In this document: in pieces, positions 13,340 to 23,729 of the stretch
How positions within the stretch are numbered: the first letter of the stretch is position 1
Layout of the letters: every line of letters starts with the position of its first letter
Origin: Spirogloea muscicola
Lineage: Eukaryota > Streptophyta > Zygnematophyceae > Spirogloeales > Spirogloeaceae
Assembly (NCBI GenBank): GCA_009602725.1
Contig: WELB01000108.1
Coordinates: forward strand, 341,590-375,617
DNA: 34,028 bases
Direction of reading: 5' to 3'
Program-made: the position numbers and the translations under genes
The notes under the pieces: generated by a model
What the model was told of the DNA's origin: nothing
The model's database searches: none
The model's input: only the letters and a program-made list of their open reading frames with translations

Positions 13340-13610
13340 CCTCCTGAAGAAACAGCGCTTCCAATGGAGGGCGATGGCTGTGCTCCCTGAGCTCCACTGG
13401 AGCCGGCTGTCAACAAACAGCCCTTACAAAGTAAAGCGATGATGGCCGCGGGAGGCCAGCCCAAACGAAAATGGATCTTCCTTAGGGGGCAAGGGCTGTG
13501 AGGGCCAGTCCAGAAGAACAGCGCTTCCAAATTGACTGGTGGCTTTGAGAGGCCAGCCCAAAAGAATGGACAAGGGCCAGTCCAGAAGCAAACAAACGTC
13601 GTCCGAATGG
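13340..13610 (-). mobile_element. Fragments of the retroelement 3' region (hairpin repeat)
   Basis: Contains the hairpin motif at 13541-13575: on the plus strand GGCT..., then GGCCAGCCCAAAAGAATGG, then ACAAGG. The flanking bases ACTGGTGGCT are shared with the copy at 18631-18671, so homology extends beyond the hairpin. Weaker related units lie at 13345-13375, 13440-13475 and 13495-13530, with a shared CAGCGCTTCCAA segment at two of them. Orientation follows the family's LTRG-stop reading frame elsewhere in the window, which lies on the minus strand next to the same motif. Confidence 0.5.
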
Positions 13611-14224
13611 GCTGGAAGGTGCAGCGTTGTAGTCGCTGGGGCAATGTATGCTATCACCATTGCTTCATCTGCTGTGGATTGGATTGACGGTATATTCGCG
13701 TCTTTCAAGACCCCCTCCCCCCCACCTTCCCCCTTGGGACCAGAAAGCTGGGCGAACTGTGGCTGGTGGCAGGGCAGAAATCTGGCATCGGCCATAAGGG
13801 ATCGAGGGCCTCAGCCACTTATCAATGGCTCGGGTCGTCGGTGAGTCGTCAGCCGTTATTCAGTGGGCCTGCAAGACCATCATCACGCTTCTCCTGCCTG
13901 TACATGCCCAGGTCCTGCCCTGCTCAGCTGTGTGCCGTCTTGACCGACCTCTCTCAGCACCACAATAAGGCAGATGTACGCAACTCACATGTAGAGGGCA
14001 CCGTCATGAAGCTGAGTTGCAGCGGCCAGCTGCGCCACCAGCCCCCTTCTGCAGCTACTAGCTTTGCTCTGAGTCCTCGAGTTGCTGCTGCTGGTCAGCA
14101 AGTACAGGCTGCACTCAGGTGCTCAGGCCCCTGCAGCATGTCGTGTCAATCTAGCAGGATTGGTACCTCCTATGCTGCTCAGCAACAGGTGATGAGCTTC
14201 TCTGCCCTCCTCAGGCAGCACTTG
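13611..14224. other. 3' flank of GT31 copy A, no gene recognised
   Basis: Stretch between the retroelement fragments and the stop codon of GT31 copy A, probably including that gene's 3' untranslated region. A plus-strand frame of 204 codons (13766-14380) overlaps the copy A terminal exon antisense and has no family features, so I do not call it. Confidence 0.4.
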
Positions 14225-17200
14225 TCATCCGCAGGACTCGTGCACCAGCAACATGCGTTGAACGGAGTTGCAGATGCCACTGCATCGCCAGTCAAAAACA
14301 GCGATGCAGGGGTTGTCTTCCTGCTTACGGTTCTGGCAGTCTCCTGCGAGGCAGGCAAGCGTGGAAGCACACGAACATAAAAGTGTAAGGCCGTAGCTCA
14401 GGGAAACTCTTTCTTAGCAGGTCATTGTCTACAAGCTGGAGGGAGGAGAGTCTCCTTCAAGCCAGAGTCCTGGTCTGATTTGCAGGCCAGTCAGTAGCAG
14501 TGATATACCAAGTAGGAACAGGAGGGCAGATGTGTTAGCTACTTACCCTCGGGAGGGCTGCCACAGCAAAGTCTTCGCTCATCCACGTGCTCAACATTAA
14601 GGCCAAGCATCCAAGAGCCCAAGGAAACATCTTCATTCCTGTACTCGTGCAGCATGGGCCTGCCATACAGGGTCGAAATTAAGACTGAGGAAAGACAGGT
14701 CCTTCTTACATGATCATGCCAACTATTGCTCAATGCCTACCTGACTATGACATGTGTTGACAAAGATCATGCAGTTGACTAAGGGAGATTTTCCCTTTTA
14801 TTGGTTAGACTAATAAGTGATAGAGTCTGCAAAATGGCACACTTGAAACTTGAGCCGCGAGCTTGGCATGCTTGTAATCAATCACAAATGACATTATGAT
14901 AGAAGACGAAGCTGTGGCATGCACACATGTGAGTGCTTACCTATTGATTGCTACATAGTAGGCCAGAGCCTTTGAGAGGCCATAGACCTGACCAGTGGCA
15001 TGCCTGAAGTAGCTGCAGTTGATGTACAGGCAAACATGCAAACGATCGTGAACATGTATACACAGACTAGATTTCTGGAGTAATGGCAAAGGTGACCTCT
15101 TTGAACAAAAGCCCACATGTACTGAACTCTGCTTCTTCTGATTTGACACTGATGAGCGCTTAACATACTGCCAACCTTTTTGCGTCCCCGAATTTCCACC
15201 ATTCAGGCTCATGCCAACGCTGCGTTCTGTAACAGAAGGTTCATCGTGTAAATAATGTTGAAAATTTTGACTTCAACTGCGTACATGGAACATTACATGA
15301 AAGGCCCTTGCTTGATGTCTTCTCTTCATCCGAATATGTGAAACTTACAGAACTAAGTGCTGAATCACTGGGAAGACTCACGATTCTGAGTAGACTTCTC
15401 CTGACTTCATGCAGCCAACATAAACATGAGATTTTTCTCGATGTGTACGTAGCATCTGAGCCATTTTACCTGCAGAACGACAAGCTGAGGCACATTAATA
15501 TGACTTACATCTTGCTAACATCTTGCTAAGCTCGTGCTCTCCGCAGGATGCAAACAGCCCATGAGAGGAGAGCTGAGACAGGAAACAAACAGCATAGAAT
15601 GTTGATCTCAAAGTCTACTAGATGCTTCAATCCATCTAGCTGTTAAGAGCTCGATCTCCTGCTACAGTTCCATAGTCAAACTTCCACTGATTACCACATC
15701 AAGCAATATCTAGGGAATACTGACCGACGTTGATGTAGACATCATCATCCACTTTGAGGTAGAAGTCGGCATCCCAATGCTTGATGACTGTCGCAAAGTA
15801 TATCTTCGTCTTTTTGGGAAGCTCGTCATAGCCCTCTACATGGTCATCCTGGAACATCTCATCAACATTGCTTCAAAGATGCTGTTGCACCTGCATGTGG
15901 AGTGATATCTGAAGTGCTTTCATGAACAGAGCATTGTGCTTTGAGGGCCACAGTCAATCGAGTGCAATGAGCAAGGCCACCAAAGGCACCTCACCAAGAC
16001 AAGAAAGTCCTTGGTCTGTCCACTCTCCTCCTCTATCTGTTTGTCGGAGCTGTCCCCCCTATTAGCACTGTTCTCACAGAAATAGACACTCAGTAAAGCT
16101 GTCCCCCCTCTCAGACTTATTGTAGCACCCTTTCGAGGAAAAAGACATCAAAAATGTGAAGAACATGTAAGTAGCAGACATTTGATATAAGATTAGAATC
16201 TAAGTAGCAGACTTAGACGACAATTCAGTTGACATGTGGCTTTCAATTCGTGAGGTTCTTGCTCAAGACAGCCAAGCAGAATGAGCACAACAGCTTGTGG
16301 AATGGTGATGCCTTGGTTCATTTGTCTATATCTTATCTCAAGGGTCTGCTACTGCTGTCTCACCTCCTGCCTATACAAAATCGAAGGACAACTTTATCAC
16401 CAGCATCTATTTTGGATATGGCATCTGCATGCAAGGCATGCGGAAAGTACTTGGAGTGAGAGCCAGTATAGCTTTGACACAAGAATTGAGGCCCAGATTA
16501 CTGGCTGCATCTCATGGGTTGTCAATTAGATGCCAGTCCTGCTCGACTGTACACCTAGATACACTCTGCTCGGAGAACATTGCAGCTCAAAAACAGAGGC
16601 GCCACCCAAGCAGACAGGCACACTTGACAACACTTCATTGTCATGTTATACCTTTACTCATCCAGGTGTGTCGAATTGAGTCCCTCCTGGCTTTCTGACC
16701 AAAGCCTGTGTTGATGCCAATAACTGCTAGCAGCTTAGTACCGCCTGACGCTGTACTGTTTATAGTGACATCTGAAATGTAGCCCTTCAATTTTGCTGCT
16801 GCCAGATCCATTTCCAATATGGATATCTGCTTGGCCTGCTCTCTGCAGAACACAATTAAGGAGGATCAGACCTTTCAAAATATCACATGCACCATCTGCT
16901 ATTTGTGACATGAAATAAGTAGCAGCCTACAACCATCAACGAGACCACGCCGACGAGGTTGGGGGCTTCCTTCATGGGCTTACTCGCTATCTGATATAAG
17001 AAGCATTTAGAGTCGAGATGAAAGTTCAGCCGCAACATATTACCTCAGTTTAAGCAGCTTAAGGCTGTCCTCAGTTGACAACGCTCCTCCAGACTGTTAG
17101 GTTACCAGGGAAGGCAGTCACTGTCTGGTACTTCCCAACATGTATTGTACATAGTGCTAGTGCCTCCTGGCAGTCAGAGCAACACAGGCACTTTGCCTAT

Positions 17201-17709
17201 CATCCACATCCCTACTGCTGATTGAGCAGCAAAACCTAAGAGTGGTTGCTGTACCAGGGTTTTGTGGGCCTACGACTCACCGATGCTCGTCTCTGAGCTA
17301 GTGTGACAAGATCCTGGCGGATCTTGGCATCCTGCCATAACCTGTGAGATCTTCACAGGTAAGCGTTACAATAGCCCATAGATTCACCTAATGGCATCTG
17401 GGAAGCTGGATTCAATTTCCCAGAAAGCTGCAGCCTGCAGCTTGCCAATGTGCACCTCGAATGCAGTTGCATGGGACCCTGCTCTCGTCATTCTCTGTGA
17501 TAGACGCTCCTACAGCAGAACATGCACCCTGCGCTCTCGCTCTCAGGACGTGCGCTAGCAACCATTGGCAGCTCCATGGTAACGGGGCGGTGGTGAAGCG
17601 GAGCGTGAGTCACCAACCGGCCAGCCGTGTAGACGCATGCGAGACTGGAGAGCATGAGCATAATGATGCCGGAGCTCCTGCCGCGCAGCACGGGCCCCCG
17701 GTTCCTCAT
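14225..17709 (-). CDS. GT31 galactosyltransferase, copy A, 12 exons, about 394 aa
   Basis: Exons in coding order: 17709-17528, 17341-17281, 17093-17044, 16842-16652, 16424-16364, 16067-15995, 15848-15725, 15469-15382, 15226-15176, 15012-14941, 14659-14547, 14343-14225. Predicted type II Golgi protein: short basic N-terminus ([11 protein letters not shown]), signal anchor about residues 13-31 ([19 protein letters not shown]), coiled stem with [12 protein letters not shown] (the DUF4094-type stem of plant GT31), then [11 protein letters not shown]...[12 protein letters not shown]-type metal site VDDDV (240-242), [20 protein letters not shown] and NEDVSLGSW. It should transfer galactose from UDP-Gal in beta linkage, in plants onto arabinogalactan or N-glycans. 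Compared with copy B the middle ([14 protein letters not shown]) and C-terminus diverge; it ends VHESCG without the GEGNDALW tail. The start could be an in-frame ATG 14 codons earlier. Confidence 0.88.
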
Positions 17710-18130
17710 TGCCGGCCTCACGCCCGTTCCGCATGGGCTGCCGCTCATGGCCTGGCCATGGACCAGGCCGCCTGCGGCCGCAGTCTGAGCTGCGAATTCG
17801 CCGCTCTGTGGTCCGACGCACAGCGCAAGCGCGTCTGGAGGTCCATGCACGGTGTGAGAGGCCTCTCCCCAGGCTGCGGCGAGCAGCCAGGAGGACCCCC
17901 CTGTGAGGCCCGAGGATCCGCCACAGGCCAATGGCAGCAATGGGAAGGAGGGTCCGCCTTCCACCCAGCGCCGAGAGAGATGGCAGGCCAAGCTGATAGC
18001 CAGCGGCGGCGTCGAGCGACGGCAGCGGCGGGCGGCGGCGGCGGCGGCGGCGGCGGCGCGGCCGCGTGCGGCTGTCTCGAACACACTGGCTCTCGGGCGG
18101 AGTGGCCAGAGGAGAATGCGGCTGCAGAGC
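17560..18130 (-). promoter_or_regulatory. GC island at the 5' end of GT31 copy A
   Basis: GC-rich block over exon 1 and about 400 bases upstream. It includes a pure (GGC)n tract at 18031-18058, which is (GCC)n on the coding strand, about 320 bases before the start. Long antisense and alternative frames across it are shadows of base composition. Confidence 0.5.
18031..18058. repeat. (GGC)n trinucleotide tract
   Basis: Uninterrupted GGC triplets in the leader of GT31 copy A, nearly the same length as the tract upstream of DPE1. Confidence 0.95.
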
Positions 18131-18148
18131 ACCAGCTTGTCCAATGTA

Positions 18149-18358
18149 AGGCCAGCCGAAAGGAATGTACAAGGTCCAATATGAGCTGATTCCTTCCGTG
18201 GTGAGCAGGAAGGTGCAGGAAGCTCTCCCCATCACTTCGGTGAGTGGAGACGAAAGTGCTCGCCCATTGAGAATAGGGGCTGGAACAACCAGCCCGAAAA
18301 AGAATGAACACTTCGGTGAGTGGGGCTCTCAATCACCTCTTGTCAGCAAGTGCAAATC
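18149..18358 (-). mobile_element. Truncated retroelement 3' end with ORF terminus
   Basis: On the minus strand a short frame ends DLHLLTRGD-stop (18358-18329), matching the ORF terminus of other copies. About 20 bases later comes the hairpin motif (18277-18310): a perfect 7-bp GGGCTGG/CCAGCCC stem with a 5-base loop, followed by the CCTATTCTCAATGG segment shared with 23551-23570. A second weaker hairpin-tail copy lies at 18149-18174. This is a 5'-truncated fragment. Confidence 0.5.
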
Positions 18359-18392
18359 AGGTTTAGTCGAGGGTGAGACTGTCAGAGGAGAA

Positions 18393-18572
18393 CGGCTGCT
18401 GATATTAAAGAATCGGCTGTAAACTGCCAGCCAGATGCATACAGGTGTTCATGACGGAGCCAGAGGCTAGGCAGACAGGGCGCCCTCAATACCCCCGTGT
18501 CAGCAGTAGGAAGTCAGATGAGCTGAGGGGAGGAAGAGCAACCCCGCTGCGCAAGCCAGAGGCTGCTGCAAG
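18393..18572 (-). mobile_element. 180-bp retroelement fragment, near-identical to 33547-33726
   Basis: Aligns without indels to 33547-33726. I count seven differences, all transitions. On the minus strand it reads the family C-terminus (SGVALPPLSSSDFLLLTRGY) and then a TGA stop; the other copy has CGA at that stop. It begins exactly at the ambiguous base at 18573, so the 5' boundary may be an assembly join rather than a natural truncation. Confidence 0.75.
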
Positions 18573-18573
18573 N
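18573..18573. other. Ambiguous base N
   Basis: The only N in the window. It falls where the repeat at 18393-18572 stops matching its copy at 33547-33726, which suggests a consensus or assembly junction inside repeats. Confidence 0.95.
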
Positions 18574-18620
18574 CCGTAATACCCATGGATGTCAATGGCC
18601 AGGGGGTAAACAAGAAGCGC

Positions 18621-18770
18621 GGCCAGCTTGACTGGTGGCTGGGAAAGGCCAGCCCAAAGGAATGGACAAGGTCTGAAGGAGCCGGAGTATAAAGGACTAG
18701 GACTAAGACATCAGCCAGGGAACGCTCAGTAACCTCTGGTCAGGAGATGCAAGTCTGAGTAGCTAGCCGG
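18621..18770 (-). mobile_element. Truncated retroelement 3' end
   Basis: On the minus strand SDLHLLTRGY-stop (18758-18726) is followed by the hairpin motif (18671-18637) with CCTTGTCCATTC and GGGCTGGCC, then CCCAGCCACCAGTCAA shared with 13531-13550. This is the clearest demonstration that the hairpin lies downstream of the family's ORF end. Confidence 0.55.
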
Positions 18771-18820
18771 CGGAAAGACGTCGCCCTGACGGGTAAGACA
18801 AGCTCGATCTAGCTGCTCAT

Positions 18821-19640
18821 ATGCTGAGATGTGTTGAGGGGGGTGAGCGCATTGCCTCCCACGACTTACTCAGGGACACTATGTTTGGATTTGTGCGAGA
18901 GGCGGGGTATCATTCGGCGATGGAGGTGTCCGGCATCATGCCAATCTCCTCAAGGCGCGGCAAGCCATACATGCGGCGTCTGGACGTGGTCGCCACCCCG
19001 GGGCGGTGGGCCTCGTCTGCTCCTGGTGTGGTACTGATCGACGCGTAAAAGGCTGGCGCACCCACGTCAACCGTGTCTGGCTGGGCGACGTCCAGCGCGG
19101 AGCGCAAAAAGGAGCGGCACTCTTTGGACCATCCCCGAGGGGACCATCTTTATCCGTGTGCCATGGATATATGCGGAGGCTACGGCGTGGAATGGTCCTC
19201 CCTGATCCAGCATCTGGCCCGGCTGGTTGATGTGCGTCGTCGAAGTCGGGGGGTGCAGCTTGGGCCACTCCAGCATTCCTCAGGCCTTAGTTGCATACTA
19301 TAGAATGCGGCTCTCACTTAATTTGCAGCGCTCGCAAGCATTGGCCCTTCATCAACGTGTAGGGCGCGCTTTAAGTCATTATGGGCGAGCACCTTCTTTC
19401 TTCTTTAAGTCAGGCCTCCGGCTTTCGTGGCGGCGCTCCAGCTCCCCAAGTTAGCTTGTCGGATTTGTTTGTGCTCACCCGTGGATGCTGATGTCACCTT
19501 AGGCACCTTGCTTTCGGTTTCCGTATTATGTAGCCCTGTTTAAGAAGAAGAGTTTAGTATGCCCTAGACTCTGCCTGAACGATCTGTCGGCTTAAATTGG
19601 CCTCCATTTTCATTTCATGCGACCCGCGCGCCTTCTCTCT
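18821..19640 (+). pseudogene. Largest retroelement copy: degenerate ORF C-terminus plus 3' tail
   Basis: Frame 18821-19048 contains HDLLRDTMFGFVREAGYHS and a Pro/Arg-rich segment ending VVLIDA-stop. The same frame resumes at 19073 with YPCAMDICGGYGVEW. After a frame change, YYRMRLSLNLQRSQ lies near 19300-19345 and LSDLFVLTRGC-stop ends at 19491. This order (HxxLRD, a Val/Asp-rich block, a Phe/Tyr-Gly-Gly block, RLSxxLQR) is what I know from C-terminal parts of algal non-LTR retrotransposon polyproteins, so I assign it there with moderate confidence. Stops and shifts make it a pseudogene. The tail at 19590-19633 (ATTGGCCTCCATTTTCATTT) recurs inverted near 29600. It is the only copy in plus orientation. 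Confidence 0.55.
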
Positions 19641-19849
19641 TGTGCAACTTCTTCTGTACGGCCACCTTCACGGCATAGCCGGTCTCAGAAGTAATTCGTC
19701 CGGAAGCTGTCGGTTAGGACGACGTCCATGAGGAGCCGCTTGCCACCTCCAGAAACAGCTCTTCCAAATTGATAGGAAGCGCTCCAGAGGACTGGGAGAA
19801 AGAACGCCGGGAAAGGGACTGGGACTGGGACATGGTGTAATTCAATTTC
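19641..19849. other. Short gap before the PIG-A island
   Basis: Contains AGCTCTTCCAAATTGA near 19757-19772, similar to the repeat segment near 13520-13535. This hints at one more small family fragment. No gene is visible. Confidence 0.3.
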
Positions 19850-20170
19850 TGTACGTAGTAGTCCTTTCGGCCGAGAAGGCTGGCAAGGATCCCGCCGTCG
19901 CCCGTCGCAAGTCTGCGGCCCGCCGACGCGCAGTTGTGGGACGGCGGGCCGCCGCGCACGATGCCGCGGCGCTGAGCGATGGCGCCGTGGCGCGCCTGCG
20001 GCGAATGGCGGCCGCGGCTGCGGCGGCGGCGGCGGCCCGCCGCCCCGGCCGACTGCGGCACCGCGTCCTTATGGTGTCCGACTTCTTCTACCCCAACTTT
20101 GGCGGTGTCGAGAACCACATCTACTACCTCTCGCAGTGCCTCCTGCAGCGCGGCCACAAGGTGAGCAGGC
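19850..20170 (+). promoter_or_regulatory. GC island at the 5' end of PIG-A
   Basis: GC-rich block over the leader and first exon of PIG-A. Its triplet tract lies in the coding region itself (20005-20042), where GCG-type codons encode an N-terminal Ala run. Confidence 0.5.
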
Positions 20171-22833
20171 TGTCGCGCCTGCGTGAGCCGAGCGCCGCTC
20201 TGAGCTCGACTTCCCGTCCTCCTTCGACCTTCCTGAGGTGCTTACTGGCGCTGTCTTCGCCAGGTGGTGGTTCTCACCCACGCGTACGGCAACCGCGCCG
20301 GCGTCCGGTACATGACCAATGGCCTGAAGGTGTACTACGTGCCGAGGCTGCCCTTCTACCTGCAGAGCACGCTGCCGACGCTCTTTGGTAGCCTGCCGAT
20401 CGTCCGGGCGGTGCTGGTGCGCGAGAGGATCACACTCCTCCATGGCCACCAGGCCTTCTCTGCCCTGTGCCATGAGGCTATTCTGCACGCCCGCACCATG
20501 GGCTGCGGCGTCACCTTCACGGATCACTCGCTGTACGGCTTCTCCGACCTTGGTAGCATACACATGAACAAGGTTGGTGCCATTTAGGTGCATCACTTCA
20601 CATTCAGCTGCAGTTGCTGGCAGTGCATGAAGCTTGTCAAGGCAGGTGCAGCATCTTAGCGGTTTGTACGGGAGGGGCCACCGACCTCTGGTTCGTGCTG
20701 AATTGGTACTTGAGAAGGTGGCCAGTGCCGAAAGAAAGCACAGAGAGCGATTGAAGCCCTTCTCAGTCTCCCAGATCATCTTGCTCCCATTATCTACTTA
20801 CTGTACCCAAGTCTCTGCAAGAGAGACCTCATACTCCATGACAACTTCAGTGGATATCAATTTCTTTGTTTTGCAGATACTGCAGTTTACTATGTCAGAC
20901 TGTCAGCATGCTATCTGTGTATCTCACACCAGCAAGGAGAATACATCACTCCGCTCTGGCATACCGCCACATAGAGTGTCAGTCATCCCCAATGCTGTTG
21001 ACACAAGCATGTTCCAACCTGATCCGGGACGACAAGATCCTGGTGGCATCACCATCGTCATCATTAGTCGCTTGGTCTACAGGAAGGGGGCCGATTTGCT
21101 GGTTGAGGTCATACCTGAAGTGTGTCGCAGACATGAAGAGGTACAACTCCAAGGTATCAGCTCAATTCACAAGCGGAAATCTTGTTGTCCAGTATTTACA
21201 GCATGTTTTATTGCTCAATAGCTTGATTGTTGATGCAGATAGCTGAGAGGTGGACAACAAGTATGACGTCAACAGTCTAGAAGCCTCCACTCGGCTGGGC
21301 TTGTACCTTTATTGATGAACCAATGGATCGGTACCTGCTTTAAGATGTCTATTTGCAACTTGCAGTTACTCTCATTTTGATAGAATCTTTGGACTTGCAG
21401 ATTCGTTTTGTGGTTGGTGGTGACGGGCCAAAAAGAGTTCGTCTAGAGGAGATGAGAGAGAAGCATGCTTTACAGGAGAAGGTGGAAATGCTGGGAGCGG
21501 TCCCTCACAAAGATGTGCAGGGTGTGCTCACACGCGGCCAGATCTTTCTGAACAGGTGACCTTGGCGTTCATGAGCTCAACCATTAGTGAAACTATGGCC
21601 TTACTGACCAGCAAATACCAGTACATTGATTCTAAAGTAGATTGAGTCTTGATTGCAGCTCTTTGACTGAGGCATTCTGCATAGCTCTCCTTGAGGCAGC
21701 AAGCTGCGGCCTCCTCTGCGTCAGCACACGAGTAGGTGGTGTCCCAGAGGTGAGCTGCACAGCTTCCGCATGCTCACCTGGAGATTTACATTCAACTTGG
21801 CATGTCCATGCTACCAAAGGATCTACAATCTGGACACAGAATGCTTTGCCATCTTATGTGCATTATTGACTGATGACAGGTATTGCCACCGGATATGCTT
21901 GTCCTGGCGGAACCAGCTCCTGCTGACATTGTGCAGGCAATTGAACGCGCAATTGAGCTTTTACCAACCATTGACCCGTGCGCATTGCACAGACGAGTAT
22001 GATGAACTCGTGACTTCTGCTTCTGTTCCGAACACACAAGGACTGTATGGAAGTTGAAGTTGAAGCACTCTCTTTTCTGTATAATATTGTCATTGGAATA
22101 TCAGCATGTACAAGGTCAGCTGCTTTTCATGTTAGCATCAAATCAAACTTGTTGACCACTTCTTGTCATTCGTTTTTGGCAGGTGACAGACATGTACAGC
22201 TGGCAAGACATTGCTGAGAGGACAGAGCTTGTGTACAATCGCATAGCCACTGCACCCTCTGACAATCTGTTGACGCGCTTGTCAAGGTGACTGAAGAAAT
22301 CTTGATCTTGTTTGCTTGGGGTCATGATGGTACCTGTATCCGGAGATCCTCAAGGATGTCTTACAGGGTGGAGAGTGTCGGCACTTTGACGTGCTGTGGT
22401 AAACCTCACTGGACTGGACTCATATTAGCTTGTCTAACACCTGATGGCTATTGCCGTGATCATCAGATACTACTCCTGCGGACCTTGGGCTGGGAAACTC
22501 TTCTGCCTTGTGGTCACCATCAATCACCTTCTATGGCATTTCTTGGAATGGTGGCAGGTACATCTGCAAGGAGTACTTCATGCATTTTATGCAGCTGAAG
22601 TCGATGCTTCACTAACGTATGTGTGTTTGGTCATCAGTCTATGTCTCAGTATATGCTTGGTAAGCACGACATTCCGGGGTGTCTGTGTGGCACACCCTTA
22701 TCGGGATTATCTTCTTGGTCAAGCTTAAGATGCTCTTGGTGGTTAACAGGCTCTGTGTTTGCGCCTGCAGCCTGCTCAATTGATGGACATCTGTCCAGAT
22801 TTTCCGCAAATGACCTGTGGAGTTAGAGCATGA
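20005..22833 (+). CDS. PIGA: GPI-anchor N-acetylglucosaminyltransferase catalytic subunit (PIG-A, GT4), 9 exons, 449 aa
   Basis: Exons: 20005-20160, 20264-20572, 20877-21140, 21401-21555, 21659-21749, 21880-21996, 22183-22286, 22467-22557, 22771-22833; all phases agree. It catalyses the first step of GPI synthesis, UDP-GlcNAc to phosphatidylinositol on the cytosolic ER face, within the GPI-GnT complex. Family marks: [20 protein letters not shown] at the N-terminus, [66 protein letters not shown], and the GT4 E-x7-E site Glu299/Glu307 in [17 protein letters not shown], then [13 protein letters not shown]-terminal membrane helix is predicted near 408-428 ([19 protein letters not shown]). Length matches PIG-A elsewhere. 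I chose the first in-frame ATG; residues 2-10 are an Ala run from a GCG repeat. Divergent from GT31 copy A. Confidence 0.95.
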
Positions 22834-23039
22834 GGCTCGATGGCCTCGATTGCACCGTCTGGGTGTCTGCCATGGCAGCTCGCCAGCTGCATGATCCATA
22901 TAGGATCGCACCCGGCAGCATGCAGGCATTGCTGCAAATGGCCTGGAGGGTCTTCATTTGATGTTTGTGTGCAATGGTCGTGGGAGCACATGAAGATGGC
23001 CGCGAGGAGAAGATGCTAGCCCAATTGCATACAAGGAGG
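22834..23039. other. 3' flank of PIG-A
   Basis: Sequence after the PIG-A stop, probably its 3' untranslated region. An antisense open frame (22823-23587) crosses it into repeat DNA and shows no family features. Confidence 0.4.
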
Positions 23040-23610
23040 TTGCCCAGCTGGTGCTTCCTTTCAGTAGAGGGCGAGGCGATGGCCGTGAGTGGCCAGCCCT
23101 GAGATAAGAATAACAAAGTTCGAAGCGGCCAGAAAGTTAGGCGCGGAGCTCCTCCGGCAGCCAGCAGCGCGAGCTTCCGCGCCGTCGGCGGGCGCCCCCA
23201 GTCGGCCGCCCAGCCTGCAGCGCGGCGAGGAGAGAGCACGCACGGTGCGCATGGTCTGGTTTGAAAGGGGGTCCAATCCGAGCCAATACACCGTTCCACG
23301 GAAACCATGGGGCTACACAAAGCGAAAGCCCGGCAGGAAGAGGAGAGAAGGCGCGCAATGCGCACGAAACGGTAGGGTGGCCTGAAACAAGCCGATACAC
23401 TGTTCTGGCAAAAGCTATTGCTAGGCAGGGGTACCCGCGCCGCCGGCCGGGCGGCGCGGCCCCCTGCCCGGCGCTCCGCCTCCCCCGGGCGCTGACGTTC
23501 GCCGCCCGCTTCTCCCCCCTCGCCAAAGAGAAAAAAGAGAAGAAGGTGCTCGTCCATTGAGAATAGGCGCTGGAAAAGCCAGCCCAAAAATTATCAACAA
23601 AGGACGAGAA
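23040..23610 (-). mobile_element. Cluster of retroelement 3'-tail fragments
   Basis: Carries two copies of the tail segment near 23236-23297 and 23343-23412 (minus strand: TATTGGCT or TATCGGCTTG followed by GGCC or GGACC and a TGCGCA-rich stretch). A full hairpin copy lies at 23541-23603, sharing CATTGAGAATAGG and the stem with 18252-18310. A weaker GGGCTGGCCACTC copy lies at 23080-23100. The whole block sits directly before the GC island of GT31 copy B. Confidence 0.5.
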
Positions 23611-23662
23611 AGGGTCCTCGAGTGGCTACCCGCCTTGGCCACGTGGTGTGCCGCAAGACCCT

Positions 23663-23729
23663 GCCGTCGTCAGGCGCCGACGGCCCGCTCGCCGTCGTCA
23701 GGCGCCGACGGCCCGCTCGCCGTCGTCAG
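23663..23729. repeat. 28-bp tandem repeat, about 2.4 units
   Basis: Two perfect units (23663-23690 and 23691-23718) and a partial third. Each unit begins GCCGTCGTCAGGCGCCGACG and contains the palindrome GGCGCC. The copies are identical, which suggests recent expansion. Confidence 0.95.

Noticed and set aside
13766-14380. Plus-strand 204-codon frame
   Set aside because: Overlaps the terminal exon of GT31 copy A antisense, where the coding frame is clearly on the minus strand; no motifs.
16926-17000. Possible extra exon of GT31 copy A on the minus strand ([15 protein letters not shown])
   Set aside because: Its end phase does not fit the next exon. Skipping it gives an in-frame join with phases identical to copy B.
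17461-18332. Frames of 195-242 codons on both strands at the GT31 copy A island
   Set aside because: Open frames come from composition. Only the segment 17709-17528 has a signal anchor and joins in phase with the downstream exons.
22823-23587. Antisense 254-codon frame after PIG-A
   Set aside because: It overlaps the PIG-A stop, crosses repeat fragments and GC-rich DNA, and shows no recognisable domain.
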